DNA of 23,267 nucleotides, taken from Polysphondylium violaceum. Its lineage: Eukaryota; Evosea; Eumycetozoa; Dictyosteliales; Dictyosteliaceae. This document shows, in pieces, positions 1-9,010 of the stretch (the first letter of the stretch is position 1; the number at the start of each line of letters is the position of its first letter). Position numbers and translations under genes: made by a program. The notes under the pieces were generated by a model that saw only the letters and a list, made by a program, of their open reading frames with translations, made no database searches and was not told where the DNA came from. The stretch is taken from NCBI GenBank assembly GCA_000277445.1, contig AJWJ01000377.1, positions 1 to 23,267 of the forward strand, written 5' to 3'.

Positions 1-2073
1 GGTGTTTAATATGAATTTTTAGTTTAGTAAAAATGTGGAGTGTGTTAAAAAGTGGTTAAAAATAAAAGGATAGATTGTCGTTTATCAATGATGCATAGAT
101 AGCTATTTATAGCATTGATCAATCAAATTAACCCTTATAAGGATTATAAAATCAAAAAATTTTAAGTTGATCGGAATTATATAGAATTTATAAATAATGA
201 GTGAGTGAGTGAGTGTTGTGGTATGTGTTTAATAAGAAAGTAGATTGTGTTTAAAAGGATCTATAAGATTGAAAGTGATAGAGGGAGGTGTAAAACAAAA
301 AAATTGAAACATATAAGGATAAACTTTATAATTGAATGAAAAAAAAGATTTTTAAATTACAATGATAATTCAAACCAATTGGAAATGGAAACCAAACAAA
401 AAATTTAACAAATTAAACATACCTTTTTTGATTAATAGTTGATAATAATAGTATTAAAAGTATAAAATCCTGTTTTTACACGTAGAAAAATTACTTTTTG
501 ATATTTTTCTTTGTCTTCTTTATTGTAAGTATCTTTAAATTATGTGGAAATTATTATTGTATTGATTAATATATGTTTGAAATAAATAATAAAAAATGAA
601 AAAAAAAAAAACAATGAAACACAATAATATTAAATTTAAATATTAAATATATATGTTTATAAATATATATATTTACGAGTTTTATATCTTTAAAATTAAA
701 TGTATAACTATCTGGTTCTTGAATTTGGAAACTGGAAAATAAATAAAAAAAAAGTAAAATAAAAAAAAAAAGAATTATCAATCTTATAGATTTTACTGTA
801 GCGAATTGGTGAATTGTTGTAAACTAATAAGAGGTTGCTGATAATGGAAATTATTGTTGAGCTGTTAATAAATTTAAATTAAATATTTTAAATTAATCCC
901 TAGAGTGTTCCAACAAACAAGTTGTATTAATAAAGATGAGAAAAAGGAAATTCATAAAAAGAAACTTGGCTATTTAAAAAAAACAAAAAATTGAAATTGA
1001 AATTGATTTAAATTGTTACAGTTGAGAATAAAGAAATTTTGACAAACAGCACTAGACATGTTTCAGAGATCTCTTAGAGGTGGTAGATGAGGTGTTTGAG
1101 GGTATGGAAAACAATTGAGCAGCCTTTGTTGTGGTGGGGGTGGGTGGTATCCCTTTTATATGTCCATTTCTTTACAAGTAAAATAAATATTTATTTTATA
1201 TAATTATATATAAGGGTGGGTGGGTGTTTCAATACGATTGTATGTATTACTATTAATAATATCACAATAATATTCGATATGGAGTGTGGGTATATCCTGA
1301 TACACCACAAATCGTCTCATAGTGTTTGAAAAACAGTCGGAAGCTGAATATCTTAATACATTAATGTATGTATCGTTGGTGGTGCTCCTATTTTTTTTTT
1401 TTTTTTTTCCCATCTCTTGATAAAAATTTAAAAAACATGGGTGTGCAATGACTTTGTCTTGGTTTGCCATCGTTGCTTCTCAACATATGGACAATTTATT
1501 AGATTTAATAGATGTATGTTAATTAAGTGTATCACATACAACATTGATAGTTTTAACATCAATACCTATAATTAGTGTAAAACATCAAAGCATCGTTAGA
1601 TATTACAAATAACAACACCCACTTTTTAAAAATAAAAAAAACCTTTATACACATACTTTAAAACTCTCTTTACATGAGAGACATAGTTAATTTAATCGCT
1701 ACACACCCCATATATAAAACTTATAGCGATTATAGATATCGCTATAAAAAAACCATCTTGAATACCCGGATGTATTGCTCTAGTTGTAAGTGTGTTACTT
1801 TATTGTGTGTGTGATAAAGGGTTTCATTGGTTGTTGATAAATATATATAAATAGATAGTAGGGCTTTTTTTTGTTTTTCCATTTTCTTTTTTTTTTTTGG
1901 TAATTGTTTATATTTATATATACATATTTAGATTTGATAAAAAAATATATCACACCACAAATGACAAGATGTGTGAGATAGCACGACATGTGGATATACA
2001 TTTAAAGTCCACTTTTTGCGAAACACATTGTTGTTATTATGTCTAGTCTATATATTCTGACTTTTTCTTTTTT
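1..2073. other. Gene-poor A+T-rich flank
   Basis: I find no convincing gene here. Most of the stretch is A+T-rich DNA with dA/dT runs and stops in every frame. Two G-rich clusters on the plus strand (1133-1147 and 1214-1226) and three short hairpins (1664-1680, 1721-1747, 1761-1776) stand out and are treated as findings. One minus-strand frame of 88 codons (1204-1470, ATG start) is open and somewhat less A+T-rich than its surroundings, but it holds no motif I know and contains a long dT run. The part next to 2074 is probably the 3' flank of the FNIP-repeat gene. Confidence 0.6.
1721..1747. repeat. Perfect 10-bp inverted repeat (hairpin)
   Basis: The arms TTATAGCGAT and ATCGCTATAA are exact reverse complements separated by the 7-nt loop TATAGAT. 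Two weaker 5-bp hairpins lie close by, CTCTC/GAGAG at 1664-1680 and AATAC/GTATT at 1761-1776. It could be part of a structured RNA, a protein-binding site or chance in A+T-rich DNA; nothing in the sequence decides between these. Confidence 0.6.
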
Positions 2074-3297
2074 TTAATCAAAATAGTACAGATACAACTC
2101 TCCTCTAAATAGTTTTTCGTAATCTTCAAATCTGGAAAAAGTTATATGTTTTACAGATTTAGGTATAGATTGTTCTGTAATTCTCGAGATAATTTGATGA
2201 TTTTGAAAGTGTACCTCTTGCACAGAGGCGGGGATCAAGTGTTCAGGCAACACATTGGAGCCATAAAATAGGGTTTTTACATTGGATGGAATGGCACCGA
2301 CTTCAATTTTAGTTTGGGGATATATATGTAGTGAAGTCACAGAGTTGGGTATTGAACCTTTTTGAATGTTTCCTGCAATCTTGAGTGTCAAAACACCATT
2401 GGGGATATCACCCTGTTTGACGGGTTTAATATAATGATTTCCAACGTCCAAATATTTCAAGTAGACTGGTAAAACTCCAGGTCCCAATGATTTATTGTAA
2501 AATGAACTTAGAGTCAAATGTTCGACAGATTCTGGGATTACACCACCTTTTAGATCTTGTTTAAAATTTTGTCCCAAGTGAAGTTTAACCACAGATTTGG
2601 GGATACAGCCTTTGATAAGAGGTTGATTAAAAGATTTACCAAAATAAAGCTTCTTTACGCTGTTTGGGATGAAACCTGGCTGGAATTTTTGGTTGAAATC
2701 CAAATTAAAGACCAAATTGGTGATTCCATTGGGGATGACTGTGATTTGGGTGTCCAATTTAAAAGGTAAAACAAGATGAGTCACAGATTTTGGTATGACT
2801 TTTGATCCTATAGGATGTATATATCTTCTATTGAACGCTAAATGCGTGACACTAGAGGGGATACATCCATCGAGGGCATAATCAAAATCTACAGAAAACA
2901 CCAATTTGGTGACACGCGAAGGAATGGAAAGTGGTGATATGGGGAATGAACATGAAATCCCAAGAAATATATTTTGAAAGTGTTGTGGTATGGTATCAGG
3001 TTCTAGTGTACCTTCATGATGTACATAACACATTGGCAAAGGATACAATGTCCTTACAATCTGACCTCTTATATAATGATTTCTCCATAATTTATAAAAT
3101 AATGCATCAACACTACTACTCGATTGCGAATCGGTCGTATATCTTTTCAATGCCAATAAACACATTTCTGTATGCGTTATAATATCATCAGACATTGACT
3201 TTCTAAGTGGTATTTGATCACCACACATATGACATTTAAATGTTGATAATTTATTGGTTTTTAAATGATATTGTTGTTTTAATTGTAATTTATCCAT
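2074..3297 (-). CDS. FNIP-repeat protein with N-terminal CCHC-like finger
   Basis: The gene encodes 407 aa in one exon. Residues about 23-47 hold a possible zinc-binding cluster (CHMC, then HTEMC, giving C-x2-C...H-x3-C). Residues about 65-87 carry the segment FYKLWRNHYIRGQIVRTLY, which resembles the N-terminal LWRN block I recall from dictyostelid FNIP proteins. From about residue 120 to the end, roughly 13 units of about 20-22 aa follow, each with an [I/L]P-x(2)-V-x(2)-L core such as CIPKSVVKLHL or FIPNSVKKLYF and phenylalanine-rich spacers. FNIP repeats form a leucine-rich-repeat-like solenoid, so binding of a protein partner is likely; no enzymatic domain is visible. The family is large and fast-evolving in social amoebae, and its cellular roles are mostly unknown. 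The start is the first ATG, shortly upstream of the finger. The gene is divergent from the IMMP2-like gene. Confidence 0.92.
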   Translation of the reverse strand: MDKLQLKQQYHLKTNKLSTFKCHMCGDQIPLRKSMSDDIITHTEMCLLALKRYTTDSQSSSSVDALFYKLWRNHYIRGQIVRTLYPLPMCYVHHEGTLEPDTIPQHFQNIFLGISCSFPISPLSIPSRVTKLVFSVDFDYALDGCIPSSVTHLAFNRRYIHPIGSKVIPKSVTHLVLPFKLDTQITVIPNGITNLVFNLDFNQKFQPGFIPNSVKKLYFGKSFNQPLIKGCIPKSVVKLHLGQNFKQDLKGGVIPESVEHLTLSSFYNKSLGPGVLPVYLKYLDVGNHYIKPVKQGDIPNGVLTLKIAGNIQKGSIPNSVTSLHIYPQTKIEVGAIPSNVKTLFYGSNVLPEHLIPASVQEVHFQNHQIISRITEQSIPKSVKHITFSRFEDYEKLFRGELYLYYFD

Positions 3298-3641
3298 TAT
3301 TTATTTATATATGTATATATGTATATATTACTCGTAAACAAACTATCTATGATTAACAATATAGTGACTAACAATAATAATAAAAAATAAAAATAATAAT
3401 AATAATTTAAATAATATGATTGATTATAATAGTTGTAGTAAATGATATGAGGGTGTTTGGACACATTCATTCAAACTTTACGAAAAACCCACCAACCACA
3501 CATAAATTATATTTACAAATTTTTTTTTGTTTTTTTTTTTTGTATTTGTTCGTTTTTGTCATAACAACTCTCAAATTGGGAAGAACTTGATGAATTTGAA
3601 AAAAAAAGTGTTTTTTTATTTTTTTTAATTTTACAAATATT
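3298..3641. promoter_or_regulatory. Shared intergenic promoter region
   Basis: These 344 bp separate the start codons of two divergent genes, the FNIP-repeat gene (minus) and the IMMP2-like gene (plus), so both promoters must lie here or inside the flanking genes. The stretch has TATATGTATATATG repeats next to the FNIP start and several dT runs towards the IMMP2-like start, as is usual for dictyostelid promoters. I recognise no specific factor-binding site. Confidence 0.5.
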
Positions 3642-4164
3642 ATGATAATAAGTAACAGTTTGAAGATCGCTTTTATTACTTTACCAATTCCCTTTTTAGT
3701 GGATAATTATCTCTTTTCGATTCGAATCAAAGAGAAAGACGAAAACAATGACAGATCAGAGCTACTATTGATAAATAAATTTAGAAAGAGATATAAAAGA
3801 GGTGATATTGTTACAATGATGTATGTGTTTCTGTGTGCGTGTGAGATCCATCTATCAAATGATGGTTTTCGTCGTGATCATTTATATACAGAGACATATT
3901 TTTATATTAATCACAATACCAAACATATATAGTGATCCTAAAAAACCAGACCACACTATATTATCAAAGATTACAGCGACAGATAGTGAAATTTATTATG
4001 ATCCTTATATTTCAGCGATACCAAATGGTTATTTTTTATATAGGCGTTTAAATACAAATGATAGACCTAAACCAAGAAATAAATCACAACCTCGTGTCGT
4101 TTCTGGTCCACTCCCCGTTGGATTTGTTACTGGTATTGTTTTATCTAAAATACCACTCTGGTAA
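3642..4164 (+). CDS. IMMP2-like S26-family protein, apparently lacking catalytic residues (2 exons)
   Basis: Exons 3642-3820 and 3933-4164 flank a 112-bp intron (GTATGT...ATAG) and give 136 aa. The protein aligns along its length with mitochondrial inner-membrane peptidase subunit 2 (IMP2/IMMP2L). Its N-terminal hydrophobic segment (about residues 8-29) matches the IMMP2 membrane anchor. After that come RGDIVTM-IDPKKP (IMMP2: RGDIVSL-xSPKNP), then IPNGYFLY (VPRGHIWV), then SGPLPVGFVTGIVLSKIPLW (FGPVSLGLL...ILWP). Active members use a Ser in an SMxP motif just after the anchor and a Lys in a KR[VI] motif. Here the SMxP block is absent: the anchor runs straight into KEKDENNDRSELLLINKF. The KR[VI] position reads SKI, and the GD-x-DS region is replaced by a basic stretch. 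It therefore looks like a pseudo-peptidase or scaffold subunit, though a decaying gene is possible. The frame is intact across the splice. The gene converges with the fucokinase gene, 180 bp away. Confidence 0.75.
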
Positions 4165-4344
4165 TAACTTGTCGTATTGGTCAACAAGCAACAACAATTG
4201 TAAATATACAACAAACTATTATTTATAGATGCAATAGCCATAATAGAATAATTCTCTATAAATATCATATCATTCATTTCTTAATAAAAATTAAATACAA
4301 CTTTATATTTATATACATATATCATTATTATTTATACTATATTA

Positions 4345-7300
4345 TTAATCAACTTGTTCTTCAGTTGATTTAATGATTTTAAAGTTTAAACCATCTAAAC
4401 AAACTTCGCAATCATAGAATCTAATATCCTCCAAACCATCGACTTGTTCAATGGCAGTTTTCATTTTGGATTTAAAAATATCCTTATCTTCTTTACATAC
4501 GGCAATCAAGAATCCACCACCACCTGCACCGGTGAGCGAGGAACCATAGACGTGATCATTGATCAATGAGAATATCTCTGTGATTCTGGTTGGCTCTGCG
4601 CCTATGGCCATGCATTTCTTATCTTTCCAATACACAGATAAATATTTACCTATACTGGCGAGATCACCATCCAACAGCGCCTTCTTCATGTCGACCGTAT
4701 TAGCCAAGAGATTCTCTGTGACAGAGAGGATTTCAGTGGTTCTTGAATACCATCTTCTAATGACATCCTGTAAAAGATCTCTGGCCAGTCTTGTGCGACC
4801 AGTGTAGATCAATACGAGGTGTCTGTTGATCATGTCTGTCGATTCCCGCGACACTGGAATCTTATCATAGGTCACTGTAATGGACCCATTGCTACCACTA
4901 CCATTGCTAGCAGCACTTTGTTGTTGATCAGAAAACTTGCTGCATTTGGCCTCTTTGAAGCCACCTTCCACGGCACCAGCGGGGTCATTCCAACCACCGC
5001 CCGCCGTCAACATTTGCTCAACCTTGAGGACGGCGTGAATTAGGTGCTGGTCAGTGTACTTGTATCCATAGATATGGGCAATGGCAAACAACAGGGCAGC
5101 AGCCAAGATACTAGATGTTCCCAATCCGGAACCTGTAGGGAGCGAAGAACTGGAAATCAATTCAAATCCACCTCCGAGCTTCTTGAGTTGGGCCTCAAGA
5201 CTTGCTTTGGTGGAATTGATATCAATGAAACCCAATTGGAGAAAACAGCATTTAACCAGTGCACCCGGTGCCAAGGGTTGATTGTAATCGGAGAGATCCA
5301 ATAGGGTTGTGCAAATCACTGGATCAGACTCTACAGAGTCAAAGTAGATTGTGATCTTGGGATCACTTACTTTTCTGGCGGTGACCTTGACGGGGAATTC
5401 CCCATTGACTTTGACAGAGGCATTGATTACAATACCACCGTGTTCGTAGCATATTGGCGGTGTATCTGTCCATCCACCAGCAAGATCGATACGAGCTGGT
5501 ATCTTTACCTCGATCCAGTCCTTATTGGGTAAAATGACTTGGTCGCCATTGTCTGCACAGAGGGGAATGAGCACCGTTTTACAGGTGTCTACAATGTTTT
5601 TGATAACAAGTTGGCCAGCACCTTCATAGTGACGAGCGGCTCTAATCATGTTTTCATAACTATCCAACCATTTCTCTCTTTCCTTGGCCAATGCCAACAG
5701 ACCTTTTCTTTCATCATGGCTTCTAAAGTATGAGAATGCTTTGTCCCAAGCCGAGTTCTTGGCCGGACCACTTCTTAGACCACCTTTGTGATTGACATAG
5801 ATTGCCAAAGCATCTGAAATACAAGACAATAGCCTACCAGTGTATTTAATTGGTGAAGACAGTGCTATTCTATCCAAGGTATCCAATACCTCCCTAATAG
5901 GTATACCAGAATCTGCCCACTTGTGAAGAAAAGGCAAGATAGAGACATCTTCACCCTGAGTAAGGGTCTTTTCCACTTGAAGTGAATCTACTTTAAACGA
6001 CAATGCTCTTCTCCATCTAAACTCTGCTTCAATATTGCCCTCAATGATTTGTTTACTCATCAACTTGAGACTCTTTTTCTTTTCGGCAACACTCTCCAAC
6101 TGACTATAGTCCAATAGATGTGATTCACCAATGATATCGGCAATCGACACTCTTTTCGATGATCTCCATCTACCAACTACTGAGAGGGAAGGCGATCCGT
6201 GGCTTTGAATCCAAAGAGAGGCTTCTACCAGCTTTTCATCATCACAGGTAATGATGGGGAATAATCTAGCGGTCCTGAGCACCTTTGACACACACTTTGG
6301 CCACAGCTCATCTGGAGAAATACCAGAGTGCAAAAAGAATTCTGACCATGATCTGTTTGCAATTGTAGCGTTGGGATCGTCAAACAGACAATTCAAATCA
6401 TCATGAATACCCAACACCACCAAAGCCTTGGGCTCGGTGTTTGATTGCGAGTCCATCGCCATCAATTTGATTTTATCAGACTTTAATCGAATTTCATTGA
6501 CAATCATGTTGTCCAGTATTTCAAATCCAAACGACACACCCTTGACACCCAATACAATGGAATTTGACCCCACCGACCAATTACCCGTCAACACCGACGA
6601 ATAAACAATACTGGTCTTTTCAACAGACCCATTTCCAGTGAGAATTGAGTTCATTATGATTCCCTCGATTGGCTTTTTGCAATCAATGTAAGAGTGTACC
6701 CGTTTCGACACCTTGACATTCTTGTTATAGTATACCAAATTTAAAAAGTCTTCAGAGTTTTTCAAGTAAATAAACTCGCCCTTGATCTTTATGGAATTGA
6801 TGGGAATTCCTCTAAACGTATTCCATAACACTCTTCTACCCTTGTCCACCAAATTTCTATTACAATTGTGAAACGTTGGTAAATTTAAATAACTATCCAA
6901 CGTTTCATTTTTAGTCATTGTGCACAATATATCTGTATAGATAGATAATAGAGTGTTAATAAATGTAAGAGGTCAATGTCAATGTATAAAACAATTACCT
7001 GGATAAACTCCAAACTTTAGCATTTGGGTGCCACTATCTATACCAAGATAAGTGCACGAAGAGATGGGAGGTGTGTTGTAGAGGTACAGTAATTTCTCCG
7101 CACTTTTCTGACAAAAGAATAGAATGGCAGTGTATAGTGATGCCTTGCCATTCTCATCAATAAAGCCACTCTTTTCCAAATACTCGGCAGGCTTTTTATA
7201 AGACATTTCAATGATTTGGTTGGTTTCTTTATCAATCTTACAAACACCATGATTTTTGTAACAATCTGAATCGACGTCCATGGTAATGACAGACACACCT

Positions 7301-8022
7301 GGTTTCCTCCATACTTGATCATCCTTTAAATTTGCATCGTTTTGATCAAACAAAATCATAGACTCTGTGCTTGCTACCATGAAGCCCGGTTGAAGGTGCG
7401 GGATAATGACATTAAGATTCGACAAGAGAATATCTATTGAATATACTGGGGGATCACCAACATAGGTATCTACAGCACGGCTGGGATCATCATAATTTAA
7501 ATTCACACCTATCATTGGCAACATACTAAATGATTTGGTGCACATATTGACCAATGGTGCATGTTGATAGATACCACCAATCAACAGCAACAATATTCTT
7601 TTATCTTTGAGTACATCCACATCCAGATAACTCTTTCCAGAGAGTGCACTCAACTTTTCACATATAACAAATAAACTGTTGATTGTACTAGTCCCACTGC
7701 CCAGCTTTGCAAAGCCTTGAGCCAACTTATCTTTTTCAATGCCGACTATTGGTGGTGGTGGTTGTTGGACATTGTTACTTGGTGATTGTGGTTCATCAAT
7801 ATCACTATTTTCTCTATCACCACTATCTTTTCTAACACCCTGTTGATTCACCAAACCAATATTTCTAAAGCTATCTTCATCTTGTAATGGGTCGGGAATT
7901 GAAATTAAAAACGTAGATTTTGAAATGAGACCTTCATTTTGTCTAGTTTGAAGTTCTCTTAAAAACTCTTGAGCATGTTCATTCTTGGGTGCAGTGACTG
8001 CAATAGCATCCCAAAAAGCCAT
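4345..8022 (-). CDS. fcsk: L-fucokinase (fucose-1-phosphate-forming, GHMP family), 2 exons
   Basis: Exon 1 is 6999-8022 and exon 2 is 4345-6932. A 66-bp intron (GTAATT...ACAG) lies between, and the joined product is 1203 aa. The junction reads LKFGVYP-DILCTMTK and matches vertebrate fucokinase (SLFFDILHCMAEN), so the two open frames are one gene. The enzyme phosphorylates L-fucose at C1 in the cytosol, the first step of GDP-fucose salvage; GDP-fucose feeds fucosylation of glycoproteins. The N-terminal half is the fucokinase/fucose-pyrophosphorylase-like region (DVLKDKRILLLLIGG; TYLGIDSG) with a polar insertion of about 60 residues near residues 55-105. The C-terminal GHMP kinase has the substrate motif PARIDLAGGWTDTPP (about residue 815), the ATP loop LPTGSGLGTSS (about 938) and GAGGGGF (about 1140). 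The pyrophosphorylase signature, GSGGATLNAL in relatives, reads GSGTSTINSL here. A (TC)n run lies just upstream of the start. Confidence 0.95.
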
Positions 8023-8078
8023 AATATTCTTATATTCTTATATTTGTTCTTATATTTTATACAATATATCTATCTCTA

Positions 8079-8097
8079 TCTCTCTCTCTCTCTCTCT
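8079..8097. repeat. (TC)n microsatellite upstream of fucokinase
   Basis: An uninterrupted TC run lies about 60 bp upstream of the fucokinase start codon, so it reads as GA repeats on the coding strand. It falls in the likely 5' UTR or core promoter. No function can be read from it. Confidence 0.8.
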
Positions 8098-8504
8098 ATA
8101 TCACTATATTACTCACAAATAAAAATGATTGAACAAAACAAAACCCACACACCAAACCACCTCAGCACCATCATTTTTTTTATGAATTCAAGCAAGTGAA
8201 AAATAGGATTTGAACTTCTTTAAACACAGAATCTTAATCTATCGTTTACTCTGACTATTATTACTATCTCTATTGAATATTATACAAATAAAAGGTTAAA
8301 TTTTAAAAAATTATACAATGTAAATGATTTTATTACTATTATTAATGATTGTCATTCAATCATCAAAATGATAAATGATGATAAAGTAATATTTTAATAT
8401 CTCTCTGTGTGGTGTGTTGTTGTGTATGTGTCTCTTTTCTTTATCTATATATCTCTTGTCGTCACTATAACTACTAGGTGTGTATATGTGGTATAATAAT
8501 ATAT
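8098..8504. other. Intergenic region between SRP9 and fucokinase
   Basis: This stretch lies downstream of the SRP9 stop and upstream of fucokinase, both on the minus strand, so it holds the SRP9 3' UTR and the fucokinase promoter. It is A+T-rich with ATTATT and TGTGTG runs. A tRNA-like segment near 8205-8265 (minus strand) was examined and rejected. No other gene is visible. Confidence 0.5.
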
Positions 8505-8813
8505 TTATAATGCAGTAGTAAGACCAAAGAATAAATTATTTAATTGATCAATACGTTTAAAATCATTTTCTTTATCAGTTTGATACTTTAAATTTACTCT
8601 ATCATTTGTAACTTTTAAAACTACTTTAGCATCAACATGTCTATATTTAAATGAAAACCTTGTCTATATATATATAATATTATTTGATGTATTAGAAATA
8701 ATGCCTACAAAGATGATGGTGATGGTGATGATGATTAATCATACTTTTGAAGGATCTGATCTATATAATTGTTCTGATTTATCAAAAAACTCGTCCCAGT
8801 CTGCTATATACAT
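8505..8813 (-). CDS. srp9: Signal recognition particle 9 kDa protein SRP9 (2 exons)
   Basis: Exons 8745-8813 and 8505-8663 flank an 81-bp intron (GTATGA...ATAG) and give 75 aa. Exon 1 reads MYIADWDEFFDKSEQLYR, then SDPSK. Exon 2 begins TRFSFKYRH and continues DAKVVLKVTNDRVNLKYQTD. This follows SRP9 closely (human: W-EEF...EKLYLADPMKARVVLKYRH, then KVTDDLVCLVYKTD), and the human and amoeba proteins are colinear across the splice. SRP9 pairs with SRP14 on the Alu domain of SRP RNA and slows elongation while the ribosome docks at the ER. The human protein is 86 aa, so this is a slightly shorter full-length member whose C-terminus stops soon after the last helix. Neither exon is long enough to stand out as an open frame by itself. 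Its neighbours on the same strand are the eIF4E-like gene upstream and fucokinase downstream. Confidence 0.92.
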
Positions 8814-9010
8814 GATGTTGATGATATGTTCTGATGTTGTTTGTGTTTTTTGAACAAATATTTTTTGACAAAAAAATGAAAGAAAGATTTGAAAAAAAAA
8901 AAATTTAGATGTAGAATTTGAAAAATGATCTAGCCAAATTTGTGAGGTTTTTTCCAGTTGGAAAAGTAATGTTTTTTATAAAAGAGCTATTTATTTAGGA
9001 TGTTTTTATT

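Noticed and set aside
4029-4277. 82-codon minus-strand open frame opposite the IMMP2-like second exon
   Set aside because: It is the shadow of a plus-strand exon with family similarity; its own protein resembles nothing known.
4559-5733. Several plus-strand open frames within the fucokinase gene
   Set aside because: They overlap well-supported kinase motifs on the minus strand and show no similarity of their own.
8205-8265. tRNA-like segment on the minus strand (GATTAAGATTC anticodon-like loop, then GTTCAAATCC)
   Set aside because: The anticodon-like stem pairs, but the T stem pairs poorly and no 7-bp acceptor stem can be formed with sequence upstream. It is at most a decayed tRNA or a coincidence.
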